Assembly (NCBI RefSeq): GCF_036689865.1
Contig: NZ_JBAHUQ010000029.1
Location: 28,315-92,314, forward strand
Direction: 5' to 3'
DNA length: 64,000 nucleotides
From: Magnetococcus sp. PR-3
GTDB taxonomy: Bacteria > Pseudomonadota > Magnetococcia > Magnetococcales > Magnetococcaceae
The notes under the pieces are model-generated. The model was not told where the DNA came from. It saw only the letters and a list, made by a program, of their open reading frames with translations, and ran no database searches. Shown here piece by piece: positions 54,526 through 61,847 of this stretch; position 1 is the stretch's first letter, and the number at the start of each line of letters is the position of its first letter. The position numbers were made by a program, and so were the translations under genes.

Positions 54526-55192
54526 ACCTGCTCTCCCAAGAAGGGCTTCCACACCAATCTGGATGGTAAATAGAGGGCGTACTACAATACACCTAAAAGA
54601 ATGGGTATATTTCTAAAGATAGGAAATTATGCACTGAATTATGTGTATTTAGCATTAAAATATTAAATGAATGCATTAAGCATCCCATAAATGGGTCTAA
54701 AAATCGAGTTGAATTCGTGCTATTGCAGGATTTGGAACGGAAAATACAATATAAATATCAAATAAATGGTGTTAAATATGTGCTTATACATATCTATTCC
54801 TGATAATGCTTGTTGGTCTTTAATTCTATGTCATCACCTAAAGATTGAGCTTTGCTAAATGATAAGATAATGAATAAACGGTGTATTCTTGCGTAGTTCG
54901 ATGGCGTAGAGACATATAAGTTACCGCTAGGAAAGGGACTTTTTGGTCTAAATACAATTCATCACCATGCAACCCTGCGTGTCTAGTCTTGGACAAAAAT
55001 CATTTGTGATTGGAGCTTTGAAGGTGGGGTCTGATCGTAAAAAAGTACTGGTGTGTTAAAAGCATGTTTCTTTCATCGTAAAAGCCTTGATATGAACATA
55101 AGCTAAAGCGGTGAGTCGATCACTGCCATGTTCCCACACAGGCTCTCAGCATTTTCAGGGTATGGCAGTTTCATTCAATTCGAGGCTTAAAG
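54526..55192. other. AT-rich intergenic stretch without a recognisable gene
   Basis: 667 nt between the chemoreceptor start and a doubtful small reading frame. Base composition is visibly more AT-rich than the flanks. No frame shows protein-like sequence. An 8-bp inverted repeat, A-C-T-G-C-C-A-T (55122-55129) and A-T-G-G-C-A-G-T (55162-55169), brackets 32 nt and could be the base of a structured RNA or chance. The chemoreceptor promoter should lie here, but no confident hexamer pair was found. Confidence 0.5.
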
Positions 55193-55366
55193 TTAAAACG
55201 TAGTACGGTGTTCATTAACCTGATAAGAAACGAGCGGTAACTGTCTCTTCATGGCGGGGTTTAAGGTATGTAAGGTGCGAGCGACAACCTCTTTACATTC
55301 ATCGGTCAGAATAGTGGCCTGGCATTTTTCGCGCACCAATACTTTGGGTACACTTGCCCCCTTCAT
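55193..55366 (-). CDS. Possible small ORF, 57 residues, doubtful
   Basis: An ATG at 55366 opens a 57-residue frame ending at 55193 with believable composition (R-E-K-C-Q-A-T-I-L-T-D-E-C-K-E-V-V-A-R). The frame runs further upstream, but that part crosses the terminator at 55384-55420 and is not credible. No Shine-Dalgarno precedes the ATG. It may be a real short gene, the 3' remnant of an older one, or chance. Confidence 0.22.
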   Translation of the reverse strand: MKGASVPKVLVREKCQATILTDECKEVVARTLHTLNPAMKRQLPLVSYQVNEHRTTF

Positions 55367-55383
55367 GGCTAAAGTATGGGATA

Positions 55384-55420
55384 AAAAAAGAGCGCAGCCA
55401 TAATGACTGCACTCTTTTTT
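55384..55420 (-). terminator. Rho-independent terminator of the 131-residue protein gene
   Basis: Arms 55384-55397 and 55407-55420 pair at 13 of 14 positions (one C-A mismatch) round a 9-nt loop. A-tract and T-tract flank both sides, so on the minus strand the stem is followed by a run of seven T, and the structure can act in both directions. It begins 31 nt after the stop at 55452. Confidence 0.9.
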
Positions 55421-55451
55421 GCATCCCACCGTCCCCGGTGGCAGAAGAAGT

Positions 55452-55847
55452 TTACGCCGCAGCGTGAAAAACCTCTTCAAACCGATCCATATTTTTATCA
55501 AATTTATTGATCAGTTGTGAAGCCTTGGCCCGGAACTCCATGGTATCCAGGTTCTCTTCGTCTTCATACTTGCGCAGCAGCTTATGGAGCTTGCCAATAA
55601 GCTTTTGGGAATCACCCACACAGGTTGCACATTTTTCTACCAAGGCATCTTCTGAGGCGCCTTCAAGGGCTTTACCACCCTGAAGTTGATGCATCAGTGT
55701 ATTCTGCTGGATAACATAGGCCATGATGAAAGTCTTCAGAGCCTGAAGGTGGCAAAGCGTTCTATCAGGGTCATTCTCGTTTTTGCACTTTTCGAGCAAC
55801 TCTTTTAGATGATCGAATTCAGGGCTCATGCTGGACATGTCGCTCAT
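55452..55847 (-). CDS. Small helical protein of unknown function
   Basis: 131 residues from the ATG at 55847, chosen because G-G-G-A-G-G lies just upstream; a longer frame begins at 55901 but has no such site. Sequence is almost entirely predicted helix, charged, with three cysteines (K-C-K-N, L-C-H-L, C-A-T-C). Contains H-L-K-E-L-L-E-K-C and a C-terminal K-F-D-K-N-M-D-R-F-E-E-V-F. No signal peptide, so cytoplasmic. I recognise no family; a four-helix bundle is a guess. Monocistronic: a strong terminator follows and the upstream gene ends at its own terminator. Confidence 0.75.
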   Translation of the reverse strand: MSDMSSMSPEFDHLKELLEKCKNENDPDRTLCHLQALKTFIMAYVIQQNTLMHQLQGGKALEGASEDALVEKCATCVGDSQKLIGKLHKLLRKYEDEENLDTMEFRAKASQLINKFDKNMDRFEEVFHAAA

Positions 55848-56028
55848 GGATCCCTCCCAAGGATGGAGCAATGTGATAAATAATCGTTTCAAGCCATACA
55901 TTATGCCGTTCTGTCAGGGGGTGCAAATCAAAAAATACGAATCCGGGAAAAATGTTTTTTTGAATTATATCAGCATATTATAAAATGTTTAAAATGATAT
56001 TAAAAACTATAAGCGAGAAAAATAAAAA

Positions 56029-56052
56029 GCCCTGAACGGTTGGGTTCAGGGC
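56029..56052 (-). terminator. Rho-independent terminator closing the modification cluster
   Basis: Arms 56029-56037 and 56044-56052 form a perfect 9-bp G-C-rich stem (G-C-C-C-T-G-A-A-C) with a 6-nt loop. On the minus strand it is followed by T-T-T-T-T-A-T-T-T-T-T. It begins 51 nt after the epimerase stop. Confidence 0.93.
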
Positions 56053-56103
56053 GGGGTAAAGAGATTGGCAAAATCCGTTTTAAAGCTAGGGACTTAATAT
56101 AGA

Positions 56104-57096
56104 TCAAGCCTCATGTGGAATATTGTAGAACTTCTGTTCTTCCGGGTTAGGGATGACACCCTGTTGCACTATGTCACAAATTTCTTGCATGCCCATGGGC
56201 ACCGTTTTTGAAATTTTAAAACCAAGACGTGCCTGAATTTTTTCAAACCGGACACGATAATCTCGTGGATCCTCTTTTTTCTGCACACGTTTGACTTGTG
56301 CATGAGGGAAAATTTTCAGTAGCTCCTCAAGGATCATGCCTTTGGTATAGTTCTCTTCACTATCGCCGACATTAAAGACGTCATAGGCGACTTTTTCACG
56401 GGGGGCTTCTAATACTGCAAGCATGGCACGTGAAAAATCAGCGACGTGGCAATAGGGGCGCCAGAACTGTTCACCAAAGACCACCAGTTCCTTATCCATA
56501 GCAAGCTCTTTGGTAAATTCATTCACCGTTAGGTCAAAGCGCATACGGTGGGAAATGCCATAAACCGTGGCAAATCGGAGCGCTGTTGGACAAAACGTCT
56601 CACGGGGTGCCATGTTGAGCAGCTCTTTTTCAAACTTCACCTTTAACTCTGCATACAGGGAGACAGGTGCCAGCGGGGAGTCTTCCTGCACAAAGCCACC
56701 AGGGTCGGCCATTTTGCCATAGTTGCTACAGGTTGATGCAAATATGAAGCGTTCTACATTGTTCTTTTTACTGGCTTCTAGCAGGGCAAGAGATGCTTCC
56801 CAATTGGTGGCATAGGCTAAATCCGATTCTCTGGAACAAGCGGGGTCTCCCACAATAGCTGCCAAATGAATCACCGCATGAAAGCTCTGTTGCTCAAACA
56901 GAGCATCCATAGCTTGGCCATCACGGATATCCACCTTGGCTAAGGTGAAATGGGGATGTTCCCAGATATCCAGTAGTGCCTCACCACCAAACATCAAGTT
57001 ATCCACACATACCACTTGGTAGTTTGATTCTAAAAGGCGTCGCAATAGGATAGAGCCTACATAACCTGCACCACCTGTGACCATTATGCTTTTCAT
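56104..57096 (-). CDS. NAD-dependent sugar-nucleotide epimerase/dehydratase (extended SDR)
   Basis: 330 residues from the ATG at 57096 (A-G-A-G-G five bases upstream); a GTG at 57129 would add eleven residues without a good site. The N-terminus has the dinucleotide motif T-G-G-A-G-Y-V-G and an acidic residue after strand 2 (C-V-D-N-L). The catalytic set is present: S-T-C-S-N-Y-G and Y-A-E-L-K. Such enzymes make modified nucleotide sugars in the cytoplasm. Last gene of the minus-strand cluster, 35 nt after the DUF115 gene and before a strong terminator. Likely supplies or tailors a sugar for a surface structure; the exact sugar is not predictable. Confidence 0.93.
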   Translation of the reverse strand: MKSIMVTGGAGYVGSILLRRLLESNYQVVCVDNLMFGGEALLDIWEHPHFTLAKVDIRDGQAMDALFEQQSFHAVIHLAAIVGDPACSRESDLAYATNWEASLALLEASKKNNVERFIFASTCSNYGKMADPGGFVQEDSPLAPVSLYAELKVKFEKELLNMAPRETFCPTALRFATVYGISHRMRFDLTVNEFTKELAMDKELVVFGEQFWRPYCHVADFSRAMLAVLEAPREKVAYDVFNVGDSEENYTKGMILEELLKIFPHAQVKRVQKKEDPRDYRVRFEKIQARLGFKISKTVPMGMQEICDIVQQGVIPNPEEQKFYNIPHEA

Positions 57097-57131
57097 GAGA
57101 ACCTCTTTTGTTGGTCTATGTTGAGCCACAT

Positions 57132-59639
57132 TTAGGCTACGCCTGAGAACTGTTGCAACATCTGTTTGGCGGCTTGGTTGCTGTCATCTTTAGCAAGGAT
57201 CTGCTCAACCTGGATTTTAGCTTCTTCAATAAGCTGATTCTTCTCTAACATTTGAGCATATTTTAGGCGGGTTATCAGATCATTCGGTGCCAGACCTAAA
57301 TAGTGATTAAAGGCTAATTTAGCGGCATCTATCCGGCCTGTTAGACCCAACATGGTGGCGTAATAGGGGAGCTTACCAGGGTTGTGCGCTGACATGGCAT
57401 CCAAGACCGGTAAACTCTCTTCAATGCGGTTGCTCTTTAGAAGGATTTGTAAGATACGCGTCTTAGCCTCTTCTAACAGCTCTTTCCGTTCCACCTGTTC
57501 ATAGTGGCCCAAGGCTACTTCAAAATCTTCTTTTAACTCATGGATATAACCATTGGCCAAAGCGGCAAGATCTTCTTTAAAGTCAAACTGACTTCCAAGT
57601 ATTCCCGTGCGCAGTTGTGTGAGCATCTCTTTGTTGTTTTGGCGGAATAAATTACGCAGTTTATTACGTGCCGTCATGGGGCTGGTTTCAGCCTTTAGAC
57701 GTTTTTTCAATGTGGTCTCTGTGTGTGTCATCTGCTCTTTAAATGAGTCATCAAACGCTTCAAAGCGCTCTTGCATCTTTGCTGGGAAGAGATGACGTTC
57801 AAATGCACTGCGTTGTTCCAGTAGGACCAATCGGTTGGGCTGTTGATCCTCTTCCCACTGTTTGAACAGATTTTTTAAATTTGGCTTTGGTTTCTCTTCC
57901 TCTTGGCGTATCTGTACCCGCCGGATGGTTTCGTTGAGAAACTGTAAAACACTCTGAGCGCTTTGTTTGTATGCTTTGTAGTAACGTTCACCGGTTTGCT
58001 CAATCTCTTCATCCGTCCAGCCTTTATCTTTGTCAGGCCGGATTAGGCGTAAGAACTCTTTAATTCCCCACTGTTTAACCATGGTCGAAAAAACCGGGTG
58101 TTTTTTATCTAGATCTTCCTCAACTTGGTCCATACGCAGTTTGGCGGAGTAATCCCCCTGCTTGCCTTTTTTACCAAACAGTCGTTTGTTACAAGCAAGA
58201 CCCTCTTCAGCCAGTTTACGCACTTTGGTTACTTCACTACGGGCGTGGGTCAACTCCTTGAGAACCATCTCGTAATGGGCAAGACGGTTGGCCCGACTAT
58301 CCTCAGGTAGTGCCACATCAAGTGTTTCGCTAACCGATAGACCCAACGGTTCGAAGGTGAGATCATCCCAGGCTTTATGTTCAACCCGTTCAATTTTGGC
58401 GGCTAAGGGGGCAGGGTTAATAAGCTGACAGGTGTGCTCCTCGGCATAGAGGGCAAGCTGAGCGAGTGCGGGTATGGCACTAAAAAAATCGTAGCGTGTT
58501 TCGGCGATCTCACCATTATTGGTCTCAACCTGATAACGGGAATTGGCCAAGAAAGGTCCCACGTCACTCTCAAGTGAACCTTGAACGTGGGTAAAACCCT
58601 CTTTGCTAAAGCACAAATCAATGCCACATAAAATAATACGGGAAAAACCCATATCAATGGCACATCCCAGCGCTTGGTGAGAAACGGTAATGCCTGGATA
58701 GCCTTGAAGTTGCTCTTTGGCATCGAATTCGTTTTTCCAGGGGTACAATGAACCAAGGTAGGCACTTCGACCTTGCCACTGACCCAAGAGCATGGGGCAT
58801 ACGTGGTATAGATTAATAAAAAAGGTTTTTTCCCAGTAATGAAGCATCTCTCGGCTGTTGTTAAAAGAGAGTTCATGAGGATCGATAGAAAAGATAAAGT
58901 CAGGGACTATGCCATGTTGTTGTAGATTTTTTGCAACACGAGCAACCGCCATGACGACAAGGTTATCTCGGTTGGCTTTTACCATTTCATAGGCTTCAGA
59001 AAGGGAAGGGCCCCCAGCTAGGATTACGGCACTTTTCCCTTCAAATAAACCATGCATAGATTTTGCGCGAAGACGATTTTCTGACAGATTTTGCAGGCCA
59101 GTTCGGGCAAAGACATGGTTACCCGTCTGCATGATAATCGCTTTTCCAATCTGTAAGAACTCATTGGTCAAGCTATCCCAGACAGAGAGGTAACCCGGGT
59201 GTATGGCATCCAAAGCTCCAACAGACTCAAGTCTACCGATGGCATCCAGGTAAAAATAATCTGTAATATTGAACGTTTCTTTGGCGCGCTCCATCCAATT
59301 TTCAGGTGTGGTAACTTCAACCCGGCCTTTGATTGGTTCGGGAAGCATTCCCTCTTTTTCCAGACGTTCCAGGACATCGGGTAGTTCGATAAAAAGAACC
59401 CGAATGCCTGAATCTGGCTTGAGAACCTCTTGATGTATGTAGTGAACCAACAGTCCAGAGTCGGTTCCCAAGACGATATTTAATCGATCAGGTCCCCAAA
59501 TTTTTTCATTATAGTGCTGCTTGAAAAAGGCGATGGATCCTGTTCTAGAAAAGGATTCGCCATTGATTTCTTGAAGGTAGCGTTCGCCAAACTGGTTGGT
59601 GAGTACTTGACCGAGATCGAAGGAGGTAGGTTCAGTCAT
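57132..59639 (-). CDS. DUF115 (Maf/MptE-like) protein with TPR-like C-terminus
   Basis: 835 residues. The middle has the DUF115 core: G-K-S-A-V-I-L-A-G-G-P-S-L, then V-P-D-F-I-F-S-I-D-P-H-E, then G-F-S-R-I-I-L-C-G-I-D-L-C-F-S. This family includes motility accessory factors that attach nonulosonic acids to flagellin, and archaeal MptE. From about 690 to the end, helical pairs such as A-K-L-A-F-N-H-Y-L-G-L-A-P-N-D look like tetratricopeptide repeats. The stretch at 480-680 is charged and probably coiled coil. Cytoplasmic. ATG at 59639 lacks a clear Shine-Dalgarno. Flagellin or surface-protein glycosylation is the best inference from family and neighbours. Confidence 0.87.
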   Translation of the reverse strand: MTEPTSFDLGQVLTNQFGERYLQEINGESFSRTGSIAFFKQHYNEKIWGPDRLNIVLGTDSGLLVHYIHQEVLKPDSGIRVLFIELPDVLERLEKEGMLPEPIKGRVEVTTPENWMERAKETFNITDYFYLDAIGRLESVGALDAIHPGYLSVWDSLTNEFLQIGKAIIMQTGNHVFARTGLQNLSENRLRAKSMHGLFEGKSAVILAGGPSLSEAYEMVKANRDNLVVMAVARVAKNLQQHGIVPDFIFSIDPHELSFNNSREMLHYWEKTFFINLYHVCPMLLGQWQGRSAYLGSLYPWKNEFDAKEQLQGYPGITVSHQALGCAIDMGFSRIILCGIDLCFSKEGFTHVQGSLESDVGPFLANSRYQVETNNGEIAETRYDFFSAIPALAQLALYAEEHTCQLINPAPLAAKIERVEHKAWDDLTFEPLGLSVSETLDVALPEDSRANRLAHYEMVLKELTHARSEVTKVRKLAEEGLACNKRLFGKKGKQGDYSAKLRMDQVEEDLDKKHPVFSTMVKQWGIKEFLRLIRPDKDKGWTDEEIEQTGERYYKAYKQSAQSVLQFLNETIRRVQIRQEEEKPKPNLKNLFKQWEEDQQPNRLVLLEQRSAFERHLFPAKMQERFEAFDDSFKEQMTHTETTLKKRLKAETSPMTARNKLRNLFRQNNKEMLTQLRTGILGSQFDFKEDLAALANGYIHELKEDFEVALGHYEQVERKELLEEAKTRILQILLKSNRIEESLPVLDAMSAHNPGKLPYYATMLGLTGRIDAAKLAFNHYLGLAPNDLITRLKYAQMLEKNQLIEEAKIQVEQILAKDDSNQAAKQMLQQFSGVA

Positions 59640-59678
59640 GATCTGTTAGCAACCGTTGCAGCAGAGGAGTTTATAAAA

Positions 59679-59704
59679 GCTACCTTTCATCTTCTTAAGG
59701 TAGC
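59679..59704 (-). terminator. Terminator-like hairpin between radical SAM and DUF115 genes
   Basis: Arms 59679-59686 and 59697-59704 (G-C-T-A-C-C-T-T / A-A-G-G-T-A-G-C) make a perfect 8-bp stem with a 10-nt loop. On the minus strand it is followed by T-T-T-T-A-T-A-A. It lies in the 124-nt gap between the two genes, so it may attenuate read-through and reduce DUF115 expression relative to the radical SAM gene. Confidence 0.6.
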
Positions 59705-59763
59705 GTGCCATCTGTGCAGAATTGCAAAAACTGTACCCCTATATATAACTGAACGAGAAGCTG

Positions 59764-60804
59764 TTATTCCAAGGGATCTAAAAACTTATTATCCCGTGAT
59801 ACTTGGCACCATTTTGCACAATCTTTTTTATCGCATCCACTTCCAACAAGTTCAAAAACATCTTGTTTTTTAGGGCTATTCCATATGGTCTTAAAATCAT
59901 GTTGATGAATATTTCCATAGCCACTATCTCGGTACCAGTGCCGAAAACAGGTGTTTAGGTTGCCGTCAAAATCCATGTTTGTACGGAACTGAATACCGTC
60001 ACAGCGTTGCCAATCGGCTGGGGCAATCTGCAAAGATTCACCCGGCTTAGGAAAACTCGGCCAACGCACTTCCACTCTTGGATCTTGGGCGGCGTTTTCT
60101 AGGATGGGAAAAATATCTTCGGTGACCGCATTTTTTTGTCCATCACGGTTAATGCGATTTCGAACGATTAACCGATCCATATTCAAATCTTGAAAAAGGT
60201 GTACTAAATCCGGTAGAGAGCGCCAGTTGTCGTCATAAGTAACCATTTGCATAGCTAGCTTCACAGGTAGGTCATGCGCTTTACGGTAAGCCATAGCCTC
60301 AGTAAGGTTCTCTTTTAAGCGGTTGAAATCCTCTACTTTACCACGATGGATTTGATGGTATGTTTTCTGATCACCACCATTGACGCTAAAGCGTGCCCAG
60401 GTGGTATAGGGCAGGATGGTAGGGATACGTTTGGCTGTTAGTGGAATACCATTGGAGCTAAAGGTCATATCCAGCCCCAGTTGACGACCGTGCTGCATAA
60501 AGGTGGCAAACTCTGGGTGGAGTAGGGGCTCTCCTGAGCCGGCAAAATAGACCTCTTTGCCGCCCATGCTATGGAAGTCCTCTAAAAACCGTAAAAATAG
60601 ATTCCGGTCCATCTGTTTGGTTTTATCGTAAGGGGAAAAAAACTGCGGTCCACAGTGACTGCAGTTATGATTGCAACCATCGATGACGGACACTTCTATG
60701 GCAATAGGGCCTGGGTTTTCTCCTGCGCGCCAAGCACGGATGCGTTCAGGAAAAGCCTCTAATTTGCCACCACCAATTTTGATGGGTTTTAGCTGTTCTA
60801 CCAT
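59764..60804 (-). CDS. Radical SAM/SPASM domain protein
   Basis: 346 residues. The radical SAM cluster is C44-N-H-N-C48-S-H-C51, followed by G-S-G-E-P-L-L-H-P and S-S-N-G. The C-terminus has a SPASM-like set of cysteines: W-Q-R-C-D-G, N-T-C-F-R-H-W and C-D-K-K-D-C-A-K-W-C, binding one or two further iron-sulfur clusters. SPASM enzymes modify peptides or proteins, or act on sugars and cofactors. ATG at 60804 has G-G-G-A-G 8 nt upstream. First gene of the minus-strand cluster with DUF115 and the epimerase, so a role in making or modifying a surface glycan or flagellin is likely; the substrate is unknown. Confidence 0.92.
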   Translation of the reverse strand: MVEQLKPIKIGGGKLEAFPERIRAWRAGENPGPIAIEVSVIDGCNHNCSHCGPQFFSPYDKTKQMDRNLFLRFLEDFHSMGGKEVYFAGSGEPLLHPEFATFMQHGRQLGLDMTFSSNGIPLTAKRIPTILPYTTWARFSVNGGDQKTYHQIHRGKVEDFNRLKENLTEAMAYRKAHDLPVKLAMQMVTYDDNWRSLPDLVHLFQDLNMDRLIVRNRINRDGQKNAVTEDIFPILENAAQDPRVEVRWPSFPKPGESLQIAPADWQRCDGIQFRTNMDFDGNLNTCFRHWYRDSGYGNIHQHDFKTIWNSPKKQDVFELVGSGCDKKDCAKWCQVSRDNKFLDPLE

Positions 60805-60956
60805 CCATCCAACTCCCTATTCAGACCAGTCCTTTACGGTTATGAGCTTCTCACGAGCTTTATCAATAGGACCATATCGGTTCATATTAACCTTATCGGC
60901 CAACGATGCCGATGGATTAGATAGGGAAAACTCTTTTTTAGAGAAAGCGGTTTCAT
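60805..60956. other. Divergent intergenic region
   Basis: 152 nt between the divergent radical SAM and NHL genes; it should hold promoters for both. A 6-bp inverted repeat A-T-C-G-G-C (60895-60900) / G-C-C-G-A-T (60908-60913) could be an operator. No confident promoter hexamers were assigned. Confidence 0.35.
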
Positions 60957-61829
60957 ATGTCAGCTGTTTCTTGGAGCTATACCTCGCCGAGCTCTATCCT
61001 CTCCTACCCCTGTCCAGGAGGTGGCTGCTCCAGATGGTTTCTGGCATTACCTTCCCAGCATCTAGTCTTATTGGTTGATGAATTTCAGGGGGTTATTGCC
61101 CGTTTTGGTCAAGGTAGGCCAGGTCACCATGATGGCCAAGCCACTCAAGCAGGGTTGGATACACCGATATCACTCGGTCTTTCTCAAGATTGGCTCTGGA
61201 TCATAGATGGCCAACAACAGGGTCGATTGCGTCTGTTGGATTTGATTGAAAATGAGATAAAAACCCTTTCCCCCCATGGTGTTAAGGTTTGTCACCATGT
61301 CTCGGTTGATGCGCAGGGTAATTTATGGCTGTGTAATCGTGAAAATGGCTTTATAGGGTGTTGGCTAGGTCTAGGTATATCAGGAGATATTGAGCGTCTG
61401 ACTCAGCCAGCAGACCATCTTTTTTCTATGGATGTTGGATGTTCTCCCTTTTTAAAACCCATGGTATGGCAAGAAAAGGTGGGTGTTTTTATTTACCACA
61501 CGCATCGTCAAATGATTTTGTTTCTCTCAGAAAAGGGTGATGTCACGGAATTAACGCGTTTTCCTAAGAAATATGGTAGGGTCTTGGATGGGGTTTGGGG
61601 CGGTCATTATGTGTGGCTTGTGACAGCGGATCCTCAGGCTCCTTTGCACGGCATTTCTTTAGTGGATCATGCGGCTGTGCGCCCTACCGAAATATTGGAA
61701 GTAAACGGGTTTGGGGCGTTATCGTCTCTCGGTATGGCGGAAGATGGACGTGTATTACAGTTGGCTTTCTCAAAGTGTCTGGTGCGTTGGCGTCTAGGTA
61801 GCCAAGTACCAACACCATGGCTTAGGTAA
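60957..61829 (+). CDS. NHL-repeat beta-propeller-like protein
   Basis: 290 residues, first ATG after an in-frame TAG at 60939. One repeat is clear: V-I-A-R-F-G-Q-G-R-P-G-H-H-D-G, then T-P-I-S-L-G-L, then W-L-W-I-I-D. This is the NHL consensus; weaker blades follow (V-S-V-D-A-Q-G-N-L-W-L-C). The size suits a small or partial propeller. No signal peptide, though several cysteines occur near the N-terminus (C-P-G-G-G-C). NHL propellers bind proteins or ligands. Only 18 nt separate it from the next gene, so the two are probably co-transcribed. Partner and function unknown; the Shine-Dalgarno is weak. Confidence 0.75.
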   Translation: MSAVSWSYTSPSSILSYPCPGGGCSRWFLALPSQHLVLLVDEFQGVIARFGQGRPGHHDGQATQAGLDTPISLGLSQDWLWIIDGQQQGRLRLLDLIENEIKTLSPHGVKVCHHVSVDAQGNLWLCNRENGFIGCWLGLGISGDIERLTQPADHLFSMDVGCSPFLKPMVWQEKVGVFIYHTHRQMILFLSEKGDVTELTRFPKKYGRVLDGVWGGHYVWLVTADPQAPLHGISLVDHAAVRPTEILEVNGFGALSSLGMAEDGRVLQLAFSKCLVRWRLGSQVPTPWLR

Positions 61830-61847
61830 CAGAGGTAGGACATTTTC

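Noticed and set aside
55367..55501. N-terminal extension of the small minus-strand frame
   Set aside because: It overlaps the end of the 131-residue gene and crosses a clear terminator hairpin.
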